Shown: positions 44,535 through 55,575, numbered from the stretch's first letter. The stretch is 64,000 bases of DNA from Conchocele bisecta (GCA_029237695.1 CM055265.1:122658834-122722833); one strand, 5' to 3'. The notes: generated from the sequence alone by a model not told the origin. Program-made: numbers and translations.

Positions 44535-44758
44535 TTTTGTACCTACAAAGATGTGCGATATCTCATGAAAGCTGTTTACAAAATTTGTGACATTTTCCGT
44601 AAATTATATCGAAAGTTGACGAAATGTTCAGAGCAAATGCGGAATGAAATTCCGCATTTGCTCTGACACTTTCGTCAGCTTTTGACGTCGTTTACAGAAA
44701 ATATACGAGTTTCTGTAAATAGTTTTCATGAAATATCGTACATATTCGTAGGTACAAA
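44535..44758. mobile_element. Family V palindromic element
   Basis: TTTTGTACCTACAAAGATGT / ATTCGTAGGTACAAAAT; inner hairpin CAGAGCAAATGCGGAATGAA near 44640. Confidence 0.8.
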
Positions 44759-45127
44759 ATCGCTTGGATTCTCTCATTTATATCTCGTATGTATAGCAAG
44801 ACATTGGCACAAGTCATGTTGCCTAATAGTAATCCCATTTCTGTCACATGTTTAAGGATAGTCTAGTGTGTAGAGTATTGGATTAACTGGCTTCAATACC
44901 GAAGGCTGTTCGGCCCACGCTTTAGGCTTTTCCATCCCAATAACATTTCGGCTGAGAAACTGGTGCTCCTTCTACATATGGCCTTCGCTGTTGCTGGGAC
45001 ATTAATTCCTTTCACATTCCTTTTCATTTTGTTCGCATGTTTCAAATACCAACTATGTACGACCTGATCAAATATGAAGGTCTGTGTCTACACTGTTTAG
45101 AAATATATAAGTTGTGTTTGTTTGTTT
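44759..45127. other. Intronic, nothing firmly recognised
   Basis: 44865-44900 (GTGTGTAGAGTATTGGATTA) is weakly tRNA-like but lacks a B box. No gene. Confidence 0.4.
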
Positions 45128-45375
45128 ATTGGTGGGAAGGTCATGTAAGGCCGGGCAAACCGGTTCGATCCCGTTTTAACCTGCTACATTGGGACTCAGA
45201 ACGGAATATTTACATCGAGAAAACATATATTCAGCCCTGAAATTAGAATAACCTAACTGGGTGCCAGGTCCATACCACACCAAAGTCACTTGGCCCCTTC
45301 CCATAAAATAGGATTACGAATAATCGTAATACTCACATAAGGGGTATAATCAGATTCAACTGTCACATACATAAT
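45128..45375 (-). repeat. Interspersed repeat with B box, SINE candidate
   Basis: Inverted copy of 8755-9030: GGTTCGATCCCGTTTTAACC near 45162, then CATACCACACCAAAGTCACT. A related stretch continues at 45385-45475 (GGCCAAACCAGGTCTCCAGT). Confidence 0.5.
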
Positions 45376-45671
45376 TCCAAAGACGTATGTGAGGGCCAAA
45401 CCAGGTCTCCAGTCGGAATTCCGGTAAAGATGAATCCGGATCGTTAAATTACCCAATCGCATGCTCCCACATGCAATAAGCCTGGTTTTGTCAGATAGTG
45501 AAGCATTTTATTATTCCACCGTACCAAATCATTAGAAGTAAAGTACCTTTATTGAACAGCTGCGGGTAATTAAAACCCAGCTTTCTGGGAAAAAATGTAA
45601 ATAAAACCCAGCGACCAGCGTAGCCCAAACGTGAATAACGCAAAGGCGGTAAAATAGTTAATGATTTCCCT

Positions 45672-45885
45672 AATTATGGATGTGACTGGAGCAATGCTGC
45701 TTATGGGATTCGTGGCCAGTGAAGCTCCTGATCAAATATTACATGGCAGTAGCCTGAAACTGAATGACGGAATGGTGAACTGTGTATATCCTGATCAGAC
45801 TGTGCGGACGCACAGTCTGATCTGGATCTACACTGTTCGCGAGACCAATAAGCCTAATGTTTCCAGTGACGGCCACAATTATGTT
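45672..45885. mobile_element. Family E element
   Basis: GATGTGACTGGAGCAATGCT / AATGTTTCCAGTGACGGCCA; hairpin CAGACTGTGCGGACGCACAG. Confidence 0.75.
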
Positions 45886-46017
45886 CATAAGCTAGTACAT
45901 AATCAGAGGAATAACAATCGGTTTACGACGCTGAAAATAACAATCAATAACTGTATGCTTTTTATTGTGTATAGTTATTGTTTATTAATATGAAATATGA
46001 ACACATGTATCAATATT

Positions 46018-46457
46018 TAAAGGTACATGACCACTCAGTAGGCACATCATGTTCTTAATAAGAATTAAATAAGTGTATACTTATGTCACTATTCCACCAG
46101 TTCTAAAAATTACGAGTGCCCGCTATATGCAGACATAATCATTTAGACTAAGTAATGTTTACCAGATAAATTCGTCACCTGAAAAAATAATATTTTCGAC
46201 AGACTATAAAGCATGATCATTGCACATCAAAAAATAATTACAAATAATAAATAATAATGTCCGTTAAAATTTTAAGGAAACATGGTTATCGCTCCTGATA
46301 TCAGTGCGGAAATTTAAGTCTGATATAAAATGTATAATAATGCCAATCAATACGTGGGGTATTGGTGAATGAATGGTTATTTTGCCAGAAAATGTCTCAG
46401 ATGATGTCTCTGATATAAAGAACATTTTGTATCTATTGAGTGGGCATGTACCTTTAA
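46018..46457. mobile_element. Family S palindromic element, complete
   Basis: TTAAAGGTACATGACCACTC / GTGGGCATGTACCTTTAA. TTAA-bounded ends would fit a piggyBac- or Kolobok-like target, but no coding part is present. Confidence 0.7.
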
Positions 46458-47182
46458 CTGTGAGTGTGCACGAGGATCAAGATCTGTATTGGTCACTGAG
46501 GTTTAATGTCCACTGTATCCGCCCACATATCTACTCATAAGTAAACGTGATGATCAGGTTCTATGATTGCCATTTTATCAGCATGCGTCTCGAATAAAAT
46601 GCATACATTAATCTTGCAACATGGCACAAATAAATGTACACACTCGTGAATATTTACGGAGGATAGTGTGCCGTTGTGACCGACTGCAGACCCAGCTCTA
46701 CGATGGTCCCGTACGGTGCACATAACGTCCACTTTGTCTGCCCAGGAGTCAATTACATGTATGTCAACATGCCACTCAGTAATCAAACGTCACATGGGGC
46801 ATAGACTTACACTACCGCCTGCGCTAATCTTGCAAATAGGTGTATGTTTTCTGTTTTAAAATCGTTACTTGAATATTATGCTTGAACTTGAGGCAGTTGT
46901 GTGAAAACACATTGTATTACGTCCTTTATGGGAGTCTAAAGAGGAGAAAATGGATGTTATGACATTGGTGATCAGCGTTGACCCTGATCATCATGAGCAT
47001 GGGCACATCCAGGTATTGACATTCGTACTTCATATGCAATTAAATAATAATACACAACCCCCTGCGCTAATCTTGCCAATATTGGTCAAATTTTTATTTC
47101 AAAATACATGTACTTGAATATTGTGCTTGAATTCAAGCGGATCGATTGGGTGAGCCTGAGATGTGCTACAGCTCAGGATCAG
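46458..47182. other. Intronic, with a local inexact duplication
   Basis: CTACCGCCTGCGCTAATCTT at 46812 and ACCCCCTGCGCTAATCTTGC at 47058 are followed by similar sequence (TTTTAAAATCGTTACTTGAA / TTTCAAAATACATGTACTTG), suggesting an old duplication of about 90 bp. No gene. Confidence 0.5.
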
Positions 47183-47293
47183 GGCCCGGTTGCTCAAAGC
47201 TTCTGTTAGCTTAACAGACTGTTAAATCCTTAGCATTGCTAAGGATTTAACAGTCTGTTAAGCTAATAGAGGTTTTGAGCAACCGGGCCCTGA
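47183..47293. mobile_element. Family T hairpin (hAT-like ends)
   Basis: CAGGGCCCGGTTGCTCAAAG / TTTTGAGCAACCGGGCCCTG, nearly perfect palindrome with TTAACAGACTGTTAAATCCT arms. Confidence 0.85.
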
Positions 47294-47626
47294 CAATTAA
47301 AGTGTTTGATTGCGCGTTGGCATTGTCAATAGATGTTCAGGAAAGTTCATATTCCGGGCAAGATTAACGCAGACAGTTATGTATGAAAGAAATCTATGAA
47401 GTTTAAGCAGTGGCATATTGCCGCATTTGTACTCCTTTTACCGTACTATCAATCCATTTCACCTACCTAATCCAACAGCAAGCCAAGACACTCCTTTCTC
47501 CTATACCCTTGATAAACAATTTTAATAGTATAATACTGATGTGGCCGATGTAGGTGCTTATCAGACTGCGTGGATGCGTTATATAGACACTTATCACACC
47601 CAATGGTCTACGTTTTCTATTTTCAG

Positions 47627-47999
47627 CGAAATGGACGAAACAGAGCTCAGGAAAGATAAACTATTCCAAGAGCACGTGATTAAATTCATGCAGCTGATTG
47701 GTGTAATCGTCGAAAACGTAGACGCTCAAAAAGACGAGGTCGACAAAATGCTGATGATGCTTGGCGCCAAACACGCCACGTTTGACGGATTTACGTGCGA
47801 CTACTTCCGGGTCTACGCGAAATGCATGATGGAAGTGTGGGAGTCGGTGATTGGTGAGGAATTTATACAGGAAGTTAAGGATTCCTGGAGCGCCGTGTTT
47901 TCGTATTTGACTCGATTAATGGCGAAGGGATATTCTCTTTATTTCCAAGAGCAACAGGTGAATAGTGCTGACGATCACGACACCAGTGACATTACGTGA
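47627..47999 (+). CDS. Globin (globin X-like), exon 2
   Basis: Encodes residues 70 (completed by C at 47627) to 193 and the stop TGA at 47997-47999. His86 aligns with distal E7, Phe90 with E11 (usually Val), and His119 (in Leu-Gly-Ala-Lys-His) with proximal F8; both histidines suggest the six-coordinate haem known in neuroglobin and globin X. Helices E to H lie in this single exon, so the G7.0 intron common in animal globins is absent. A hydrophilic tail (about residues 175-193, rich in Asp and Ser) follows helix H. The acceptor is CTATTTTCAG. No AATAAA is seen in the 190 bp before the minisatellite, so the 3' end may lie within or beyond the repeats. Confidence 0.9.
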
Positions 48000-48189
48000 A
48001 ATGAGATTCGGTACCATATGTATTATTATTTAAATCTACCGGTGTGTGGGCGGAGGGGCTCGAAGGTGCGCGTGACTATACGTATCGGGGTGGCAAATGT
48101 CATGCTTGAAACATAGCCTCTAATTTTAGTATCTAATTTACATTATACAACAAAAAAATATGCATAAAGATATGGAATACAAGTCCATA

Positions 48190-49330
48190 CATATTTTCTA
48201 CTTCAGTTCAACCAGGTCACTCGGCCACGGAGACACACTGACACGCGTCAACTGGTCACTCAGCCACGGAGAAACACTAACACAGATAGACACTAACACG
48301 CATTAAACTGATCGCTCGGCCACATCGAACCACTGATAACACGCGTCAAACTGATCATTCGGCCACAGCGAAACACTGACACGCGTCAAACTTGTCACTC
48401 AGCCACGAAGAAACATTAAGACGAGTCGAACTGGACATTAAGCCACGAAAAAACAATGATTAGCGTCAAACCGGTCACTCGGCCATGAAAACCATTGATT
48501 AGCGGTAAACTGGTCACTCGGCCATGGAAAAAGCACAGACACGCGTCAACCTGGTTACTCGGCTACGGAGAAACAGTAAAACGCATCAAACTAGTCACTA
48601 GGCCACGGAGAAACACCTGACAAGCGTCAAACTGGCATCTCAGTCACAGAGGCACGCTGATCAGCGGCAAACTGGTCACCCAGCCACAGTGAAACAATAA
48701 CACGCGACAAACTGGTCACCCAGCCACAGTGAAACAATAACACGCGACAAACTGGTCACCCAGCCACAGTGAAACACTAACACGCGACAAACTGGTCATT
48801 CAGCCACAGTGAAACAATAACACGCGACAAACTGGTCACCCAGCCACAGTGAAACAATAACACGCGACAAACTGGTCACCCAGCCACAGTGAAACACTAG
48901 TTACACGCGACAAACTGGTCACCCAGCCACAGTGAAACAATAACACGCGACAAACTGGTCACCCAGCCACAGTGAAACAATAACACGCGACAAACTGGTC
49001 ATTCAGCCACAGTGAAACACTAACACGTGGCAAACCGATCACTCGGCCACGAAGAAACAGACACGCGGCACAATGGTCACTCGGCCACGGAGAAATACTA
49101 TCACGTGACAAACTGACCTCTCGGCGACGGATATACACTGAGACGCGTCAAACCGGTCGCTCGGCCACGGAGAAACATTAAAACGCGGCAAATTGACCTC
49201 TCAGTCAAGGAAAAAACATTTAAAAGTTAACTTACGTCAAACTGGTCACTCGGTCACAGAGAAAAACGGACAGGCGTTAAACTGGTCATTCGGACATGGA
49301 GAAACACTAACAAGCATCAAACTAGCAGAA
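48190..49330. repeat. 40-bp minisatellite downstream of the globin stop
   Basis: About 28 units of roughly 40 bp with consensus parts AAACTGGTCACTCGGCCACG and GAGAAACACTAACACGCGTC. Units 48690-49020 are almost identical and vary in a partly periodic CACC/CATT and AATAA/ACTAA pattern, pointing to recent expansion. Outer units are diverged. Similar units reappear at 54957-55030 beyond the LINE. Confidence 0.92.
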
Positions 49331-49350
49331 TAGTAAATAACAATTCATAT

Positions 49351-49727
49351 ATAGAGAGCAGACCGTGGCCGAGGGGTAATACCGTCGTACTGCCACGCTG
49401 GGGACCCCGGTTCGATTCAGGGTTCAGTTCCCGGGCGTCAGTATTTCCATGGACATAGAATGTCTATCGTGTTTCTGAGATACTTTGTATTTCCTGCTCT
49501 ACTAGTCCTTTCGGATGGGTACTTTAAACGGCGGTCCCGTGTAGCAAATTTAAAGGAGAGTCTTTGCACGTTAAAGAGCCAGGGGGGACTATTCGAATAA
49601 CAGCTTGGCACCCTGGGCCGGTTTCCTCTGTATCCACCTCCTTCCTATCTCCCATTCTTTGGAGACGACATACAAGGTCATCGAGCCAGTGGCGTCGTAA
49701 ATCCAAGCATTTATTTATTTATTATTT
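49351..49727 (+). mobile_element. Full-length tRNA-derived SINE
   Basis: A box TGGCCGAGGGG at 49366-49376, B box GGTTCGATTCA at 49409-49419, a central block with TAAACGGCGGTCCCGTGTAG and GCACGTTAAAGAGCC, and an ATTT-repeat tail. Flanked by an 11-bp direct repeat ACAATTCATAT (49340-49350, 49728-49738). The central block reminds me of the conserved Nin-DC SINE domain, from memory only. The minus-strand 60-codon frame is incidental. Confidence 0.82.
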
Positions 49728-49839
49728 ACAATTCATATTCCATCACTGTTTTCGTCCAATATGTGTCAAAACAGGGTGCACATGGTGACTACTAAGCCGT
49801 GTGGAAACAAATAGTCTTGTAACTATGTACACGTAATAG

Positions 49840-49987
49840 CTGGTTCTAAAATTTGATATTTTTGAGAACAAAAAAATACCCCCTTTTCATAAATGGACTG
49901 GTCTGAAAACCATTTTGTGATGATTGGAATGGTTGCAAAATTAACATATCAAAATCCATTCCAGTTACTTAGGGGTGAAAGGGTTAA
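49840..49987 (+). mobile_element. Family D element, right part
   Basis: CCCCCTTTTCATAAATGGAC through GGGTGAAAGGGTTAA; the hairpin half is missing. Confidence 0.7.
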
Positions 49988-50090
49988 AGAGGTTATATTG
50001 ATGTTTCAGCGATCGTGGGGTATAATAATTTTCAAAAACCGATTAAAATAAGATTATTTAATGGAAGATAATTAACGTATTACATAAACA

Positions 50091-50422
50091 GAGAATAGTA
50101 GGTTATTGCCGTGAATGGGAAAACTATCTGGCAAGGTTTAGGAAACGGGATGGGCGTGGCTCTGTTCCATCCCGTTTCCGTGCCGCGCCAGATATGTTTT
50201 CTCATTCACGGCACTAACCTACTAATCTATTTATCCCGTCAACATCTACAAATAGCTTTAGCATGCAAAAAATAACCTCAGCCGCATCCTCAAAATCGGA
50301 GAATCGACTCGTATGATAACCGCACATATTCATACGCAGTGATTAGTTCGTATTGACAGGATATCAAAAATGTTTCACGGCATCGTGTTTCACGGCACAT
50401 ACGCACTGTGTTGACGGGGTAA
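50091..50422 (+). mobile_element. Family A element, long form
   Basis: Standard two hairpins, with an extra piece (CCGCACATATTCATACGCAG) in the second hairpin shared with 59635-59940. Confidence 0.85.
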
Positions 50423-50642
50423 TCATGTGTACAAGGTTGATAACATGATGTCTATGTGCAATGGATTTCGTTTATGATGCGTTACGAAATAAAGCCGTGA
50501 AAGAAATCGTTGAATTGTTGATTTTTGTGAATGTTTCGAAGCTGCGGTAACTTTAATTTATCAACTGCTGACGTCTGACCTCAGTAAAAAAATACTTGAC
50601 CTTTTGGAATCGTGTTCAGTAACTACAATGCGTTATGCAGAC
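50423..50642. other. Intergenic, nothing recognised
   Basis: No repeat or gene. Confidence 0.4.
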
Positions 50643-50957
50643 AGAGCTCCAGATAAGGTGCGTATTTGCGTATTTACACACTTATTTTAGCAGAATACGC
50701 ATTGATGACCAAAAGTCGGAGTACATAATACTCAAAGCAATGTCAAATTGAGTAATGAAAATACGGTCATACAGTGTTTGTTTTTGCAGCTCAAATAAGT
50801 GAATTTTTTAATTTATTTTACTTGTTATCATGTATTACCTATTTAATAAGGAAGAAAATCAATAATACATTTGTAAATTTTAAAGTAAAATACGCATTGA
50901 ATTTGAAATATGGGGGTATAATACTCTTTAGATACAAAACGTATCTGGAGCCCTGAT
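50643..50957. mobile_element. Family U TIR element
   Basis: CAGAGCTCCAGATAAGGTGC / ACGTATCTGGAGCCCTG; TACGCATTGA motifs inverted inside. Flanks ATGCAGA / ATACAGA are a possible decayed duplication. Confidence 0.7.
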
Positions 50958-51224
50958 ACAGATATGCACATGTACTAATCCATGTCTATTGCTTAAAACG
51001 GTCTTATCGCAGTGTAATAACGCAGTGATAGCGTAATAAATATGCAAATTAGACCTCTACAGAAAACATGTTGGGTTATCAGTATATATTTACTTTATGA
51101 TGTACTGATGCAATACTAACATAGCATAGATATGTGTTGATTTGGTATGATATTTATTAAACATGTGGACTGATCTTAAAATATCAGATGGCCGCGGCCT
51201 GCATGTCGAGCCCGCCGAGGCATC

Positions 51225-51344
51225 TGGGGCCCGTTTCACTAAGCTTCGTATGTCAATAAATGTAAATCCAATAATTGTTTACAAGAAAATATTGCTAATG
51301 TGAAATTTACAGACTATCATAATTTTGCACTTACGAACATTTTT
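51225..51344. mobile_element. Family C element, left part, split by the LINE
   Basis: TGGGGCCCGTTTCACTAAGC through CTTACGAACATTTT, continuing at 54919 with CATTTTAGTCGTAAGAAGTT ... GGGCCCG (to 54956). An internal deletion predates the split. Confidence 0.85.
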
Positions 51345-54300
51345 TTTTTTTTTGTATTTCAATTTTTTTTTATTCTCTTTGTTACATATAATACATACAT
51401 GTGCATACACAATTTTACAATTTATGTGTACAAAATGATTGAACAATTGAACTTTTTTTTGTCTTAGTATATGTGACATGTAACAACGAGTTTTTATATG
51501 ATAATGTGTATGGGTGTTGTGGGTATACATGGGTGCGGGGGTTTGGGTCTTGGTTAATGCAACAAAAAAAAGAGAGAACGTTTTTTGGCATTACTATATA
51601 TATATATCTATGTGTGGGTACTTTGGTATACGTTTTGTTAGTTGAAGTGAAAATCATTCCATTTTGTATTAAATTGCAACAGTTTATCTTTCATTGTCGC
51701 AATTGTCTCTTCAATTAAGATTGTTTTTCTGTAGATACATGTTGAATGAGTTAGTGTTGGCAGTGTTGAGCAACATTTACATTTGAATATAAAATATTTT
51801 GCTAGAAGGATAATGAAATTAATTAGAACCGACCTTTGTTTAGATACTACGTTAATATTACAAAATGATATGTGTTCGTAATTTAGATGTGCATTGTAAT
51901 TTAGTTTCGATTTCAATAATTCATATATTTCCGACCAAAATGTTTGGATAGTTTGACATTCCCAAAACATATGTTTATTTGAATCTACGTTCATATTACA
52001 AAATTCACACAAGTTTGATGGTTTCAAGTTACATACAAATAGGAAGGAGTTATTTGGTATTATTCTCATTAGGTATTTGTACTGGAATGCTCTTAGTTTT
52101 GTGCTTATAGTATTTTTGATAGGTGAGATAAATATTTTCTTCCATTTAATATTTTGAATATTTAATTCATTTTCCCATTTGACAGTGTGTTTTAATATAG
52201 TTAATCGCATTGTATCGATTTGTATGTCATATAACATCTTATTGGCCATTTTATTTTTTAAAAGTTTCGAAATTAGATATTCAGGTGTGCCAGTGTCAAT
52301 ATTTTCTGTTTTAAGTGTTTCTTTCCATGCATCTTTGATATTCCTATTAATGTATAGTACTTTAGGAAATCTCCATTGCTTAAATTGTACAAATTCTTTA
52401 GTTCATGAAATGTATAGAAGTTTTTTGTTCTATAATCGTAAATATTTTTTATAAACATTATACCTTTATCGTGCCAATCTTTATAAAATAATGTATTGCT
52501 TTGTTTGATGTTGGTATTATGCCATAATATTTCATTTGATATGACAGGGTGTATATGTTTAAAGTTAATTTTACTCCACGATGTAATAATCTCACCCAAA
52601 AATGTATACCTTTTTATTATCTGTTTTGCATCAACTTGATTAAAATTACACTTGAACAGTAAATCACCACCATACTTGTTCAATTCATTGTTATAAGCTG
52701 TTTTCATTGATTCTGTGATCCCTTTAATCTTTTTATCCAAGATGCTTTTAATGAATGCAAAAAAGCTTGAATATTTATCATTTTTAATCCACAATTTTCG
52801 TAGTTTTGAATAATTGTTTTTCTACATATTTTATCAGGTTTTCCATCCCAAAGAAAGTCAAACATATATTTATTTATCTCTTTAATGATTTCATCAGACG
52901 GATTTTCTAGTACTGTCAGCGGATATACCAGTTTAGGGAATGCAAATGTTTTTAATACTGCTATTTTTCCTATTAGTGTTAGGTTCCATTTTTTCCAACT
53001 ATTTAGGCAGTTCTGGAATGACTTAATTTTGGGTGTTAGATTTAGTAGTTGCAGTTTTGTTTTATCGTTTGTAAAAGTTATTCCTAGAGTTGAGGCTTGT
53101 TCATTAGACCATGTATATAAGTTATTGTTGCACCATTTATTTGTGTTATATCTAGTTGTTCCCAATTTTAAAATAGTACATTTTCCTTTGTTTAATTTTA
53201 ACCCAGATATATTTGCAAATTGTTCTAGAGTTCTAACAAGTTCTTTGAACGATTGTTCGGTGCCATCAAGTGTAAAGCTTGCATCATCTGCAAAAAGTGT
53301 TTGTTTTATTTCCTCCCCACCAAGAGTTTGACCTTTAATGTTTGTGTTACTGTTAATTTTACGTGACAATAGTTCTATGCATAGTATGAAAATATATGCT
53401 GATAATGGACAGCCTTGTCTGACGCCCTTTTTAACGTTAAAGAAATTGGATAGATGACCGTTATTTGTGATACAACTTTTAGCGTCTTTGTAAAATAGAG
53501 TTATCCATTGAATTAGTGAGTTGCCAAAATTGAGATGCTGTAGACATTTAATTATAAATTTATGGCTTAGACTATCGAAAGCTTTTTGAAAGTCTGCAAA
53601 AAATATCATTCCTGTTTTATTGTTTTCATTTGTGTCTTCAATTATTTACCATAAGGGTTCGTACATTTTCTCCAATATATCTTCCTTTAATGAACCCTGT
53701 CTGGTTAACATTTATTAGGGTGTTTAATACTTTCTTGATTCTGTTAGCTATTACTTTTGTTGCAATTTTATAGTCCACGTTTAAAAGTGATATTGGTCTC
53801 CAGTTTTCAATAAAGAGCGTATTTTTATCTTTTTTTGGTAGTAGAGTAATTATGCCTTGTTTTTGAAGTTCCGTTAGAGTTCCATTTTCATATGAGTAAT
53901 TTATCGACTTTATATAATAATCCTTTATGTCACTCCAGTAAAGTTTATAAAATTTCTGCTGTTAAACCATCGGATCCAGGACTTTTCATGTTTTTCATTT
54001 CCTTTAAGGCTAATTGACATTCGTATTCATTTATTATACCATCACATGATTGTTTTTCAGCATCATTTAGTTTATGTTCTGTCGTGTTTAAGAAACTGTT
54101 ATCGTCATTATCTAAATTTAAGTCCTCGCTATATAACCCTTCGTAATAATCTTTAACATGATTCAAAATATTTGCATGGTCTGTTTCGATGTTATTCTGT
54201 ATGTTTAGCTGTTTAATTGTTCGTTCTTCTGATCTTTTTTTCTCCATGTTCGAGAAATATTTTGTATTTTTTTCAGCACCTTCCACCCATTCAGCTTTTG

Positions 54301-54918
54301 ATCTTAAAAGTATTCCCTTTGTTTTTTCTTCAGTTATGTTATCAAGTTTACTTTTCTCCATATTAAGTTTGTCTGCTACATCTTGATTGGTTGGGTTTTT
54401 TTCATTTATTTGTCTTTCCAATTGTTGAATTTCTTTTTCTATTTTAGTTTCTTCCTCTCTTTGTTTCTTTTTCAATGTACTTGAGTATTTAATTGCTTCA
54501 TTTCGTACTGAACCTTTTATTAGTTCCCACATAGTGTTTGGGTTACATCCATTATTGATGGTAGCAGTTTCGTGTATTGTATCTTTTATCTTTTGTTTAA
54601 ATTCTGTGTGTAGTAGTAAACTATTATTTAATTTAAAATAGCCGGTTCCTCTAACCGTTTCGCATACATTCAGAGTTAAAGTAATTGCCGAATGATCTGA
54701 AAGAAATCCGGGAATTATGTCACATTCGGTGACCATATTTAGCATATTAGCTGTTATAAGAAAATAGTCTAGTCTGCAAAATATAGGTGGTTTGTGATTA
54801 GAATGCCACGTGAAACGTTTTTTGTCCGGATGCCTGACTCTGAATATATCATATAATTCATTGATGTTGATAATATCGTTTATTTTTTCCGAACATTTTT
54901 TATATCTATCTGTATTTC
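51345..54918 (-). pseudogene. 5'-truncated Tx1/L1-group LINE, frameshifted
   Basis: Minus-strand order: end of an APE-type endonuclease (54918 to about 54690: Arg-x-x-His-Pro-Asp...Thr-Trp, Arg-Leu-Asp-Tyr, Ser-Asp-His-Ser); a Lys/Glu-rich linker to about 54000; reverse transcriptase with Trp-Arg-Pro-Ile-Ser near 53790, Gly-Val-Arg-Gln-Gly-Cys-Pro near 53420 and Phe-Ala-Asp-Asp near 53290; a C-terminal Cys-x-x-Cys...His-x-x-x-x-x-Cys knuckle near 52000; stop at 51638. Frame changes near 53947, 53645, 52790 and 52280 break the protein, and the 5' end is missing. The T-rich run from 51341 is the poly-A tail seen from the other strand. Inserted in a C element with CATTTT at both junctions. Confidence 0.9.
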
Positions 54919-54956
54919 CATTTTAGTCGTAAGAAGTTTAGTGAAACGGGCCCGTG
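54919..54956. mobile_element. Family C element, right end of the split copy
   Basis: CATTTTAGTCGTAAGAAGTT and TAGTGAAACGGGCCCG complete the element begun at 51225. Confidence 0.85.
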
Positions 54957-55060
54957 GTCACTCGGTCATGGAGAAACACTAACAAGCATCAAATTAGCAT
55001 GTGGCAAACTAGTCACTCGGCCACGGAGCGAACGTTCACAACACCAACATTATTTTAAAA
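54957..55060. repeat. Diverged units of the 40-bp minisatellite
   Basis: GGTCACTCGGTCATGGAGAA and AACTAGTCACTCGGCCACGG match 48190-49330. Confidence 0.75.
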
Positions 55061-55132
55061 AGAAATACAAACACGTACATACAGGGGATCAGAGAACTGA
55101 TTTATATGCATCCGAGTGCTTTCATTCATATA

Positions 55133-55218
55133 TAGAGAGCAGACCGTGGCCGAGGGGTAACAGGTCGTACTGCCACGCTGGCGACCCCGGTTCGATTCAG
55201 GGTTCAGTTCCCGGGTGT
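55133..55218 (+). repeat. Second copy of the SINE tRNA-like head
   Basis: GAGCAGACCGTGGCCGAGGG, B box GGTTCGATTCA, then CAGTTCCCGGG, identical to 49354-49437 at nearly all sites, but the SINE body is absent after it. Both follow minisatellite units, so a local duplication is possible instead of a separate insertion. Confidence 0.75.
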
Positions 55219-55377
55219 ACGCACCCCCCTAAATTCGCCGAGGTCCGCTATTTTTCAAACAGTAATCTCAACAAATCTTGAAATGCATTAATATACAGGT
55301 AATTTGCATGAAAATGCCACCGTTGAAATCCGAATGTAAATGACATAAAATGCAGGAGAGTGCATTTCAGGCCATCT

Positions 55378-55575
55378 AGGTTTAAAAAATATCATGGGGG
55401 TGCGTTAGGGCCGAGCCCGATGTAGTGGCGCGAGTACGCTAGGGGGTACCCCCTAGCGTACTCGTGCCACAACATGGGGCTCGCCCCTTCTCAGAGGGTA
55501 CCCCCCTAGCGTACTCGCACCACTACATGTGGCTCGCCCCTGACGCACCCCCCTGACGCACCCCCCAATAGAAAA
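55378..55575. repeat. GC-rich nested hairpins
   Basis: GAGTACGCTAGGGGGTACCC and GGTACCCCCTAGCGTACTCG alternate in both orientations (55428-55520), flanked by GTGCGTTAGGG / CCCTGACGCACCC. The 55453-55704 minus frame runs through it and is not convincing. Confidence 0.8.

Larger units (their letters stand above)
21011..47626 (+). other. 26.6-kb phase-2 intron of the globin gene
   Basis: Donor GTACGA at 21011 and acceptor TTTTCTATTTTCAG ending 47626. It falls inside the codon directly after the CD1 Phe. Direct joining restores a continuous globin fold with no residues missing between CD1 and helix E, so no middle exon is needed. It is filled with mobile DNA listed separately, including one minus-strand exon of another gene. 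Confidence 0.85.

Noticed and set aside
48190..49330. CRISPR-like array
   Set aside because: Units are contiguous 40-bp minisatellite repeats without unique spacers, in eukaryotic DNA.
49357..49440. Functional tRNA gene
   Set aside because: A and B boxes are present, but the sequence continues into a SINE body with tail and target duplication, and the acceptor stem does not pair properly.
52885..53331. 148-codon plus-strand frame
   Set aside because: Antisense shadow of the LINE reverse transcriptase.
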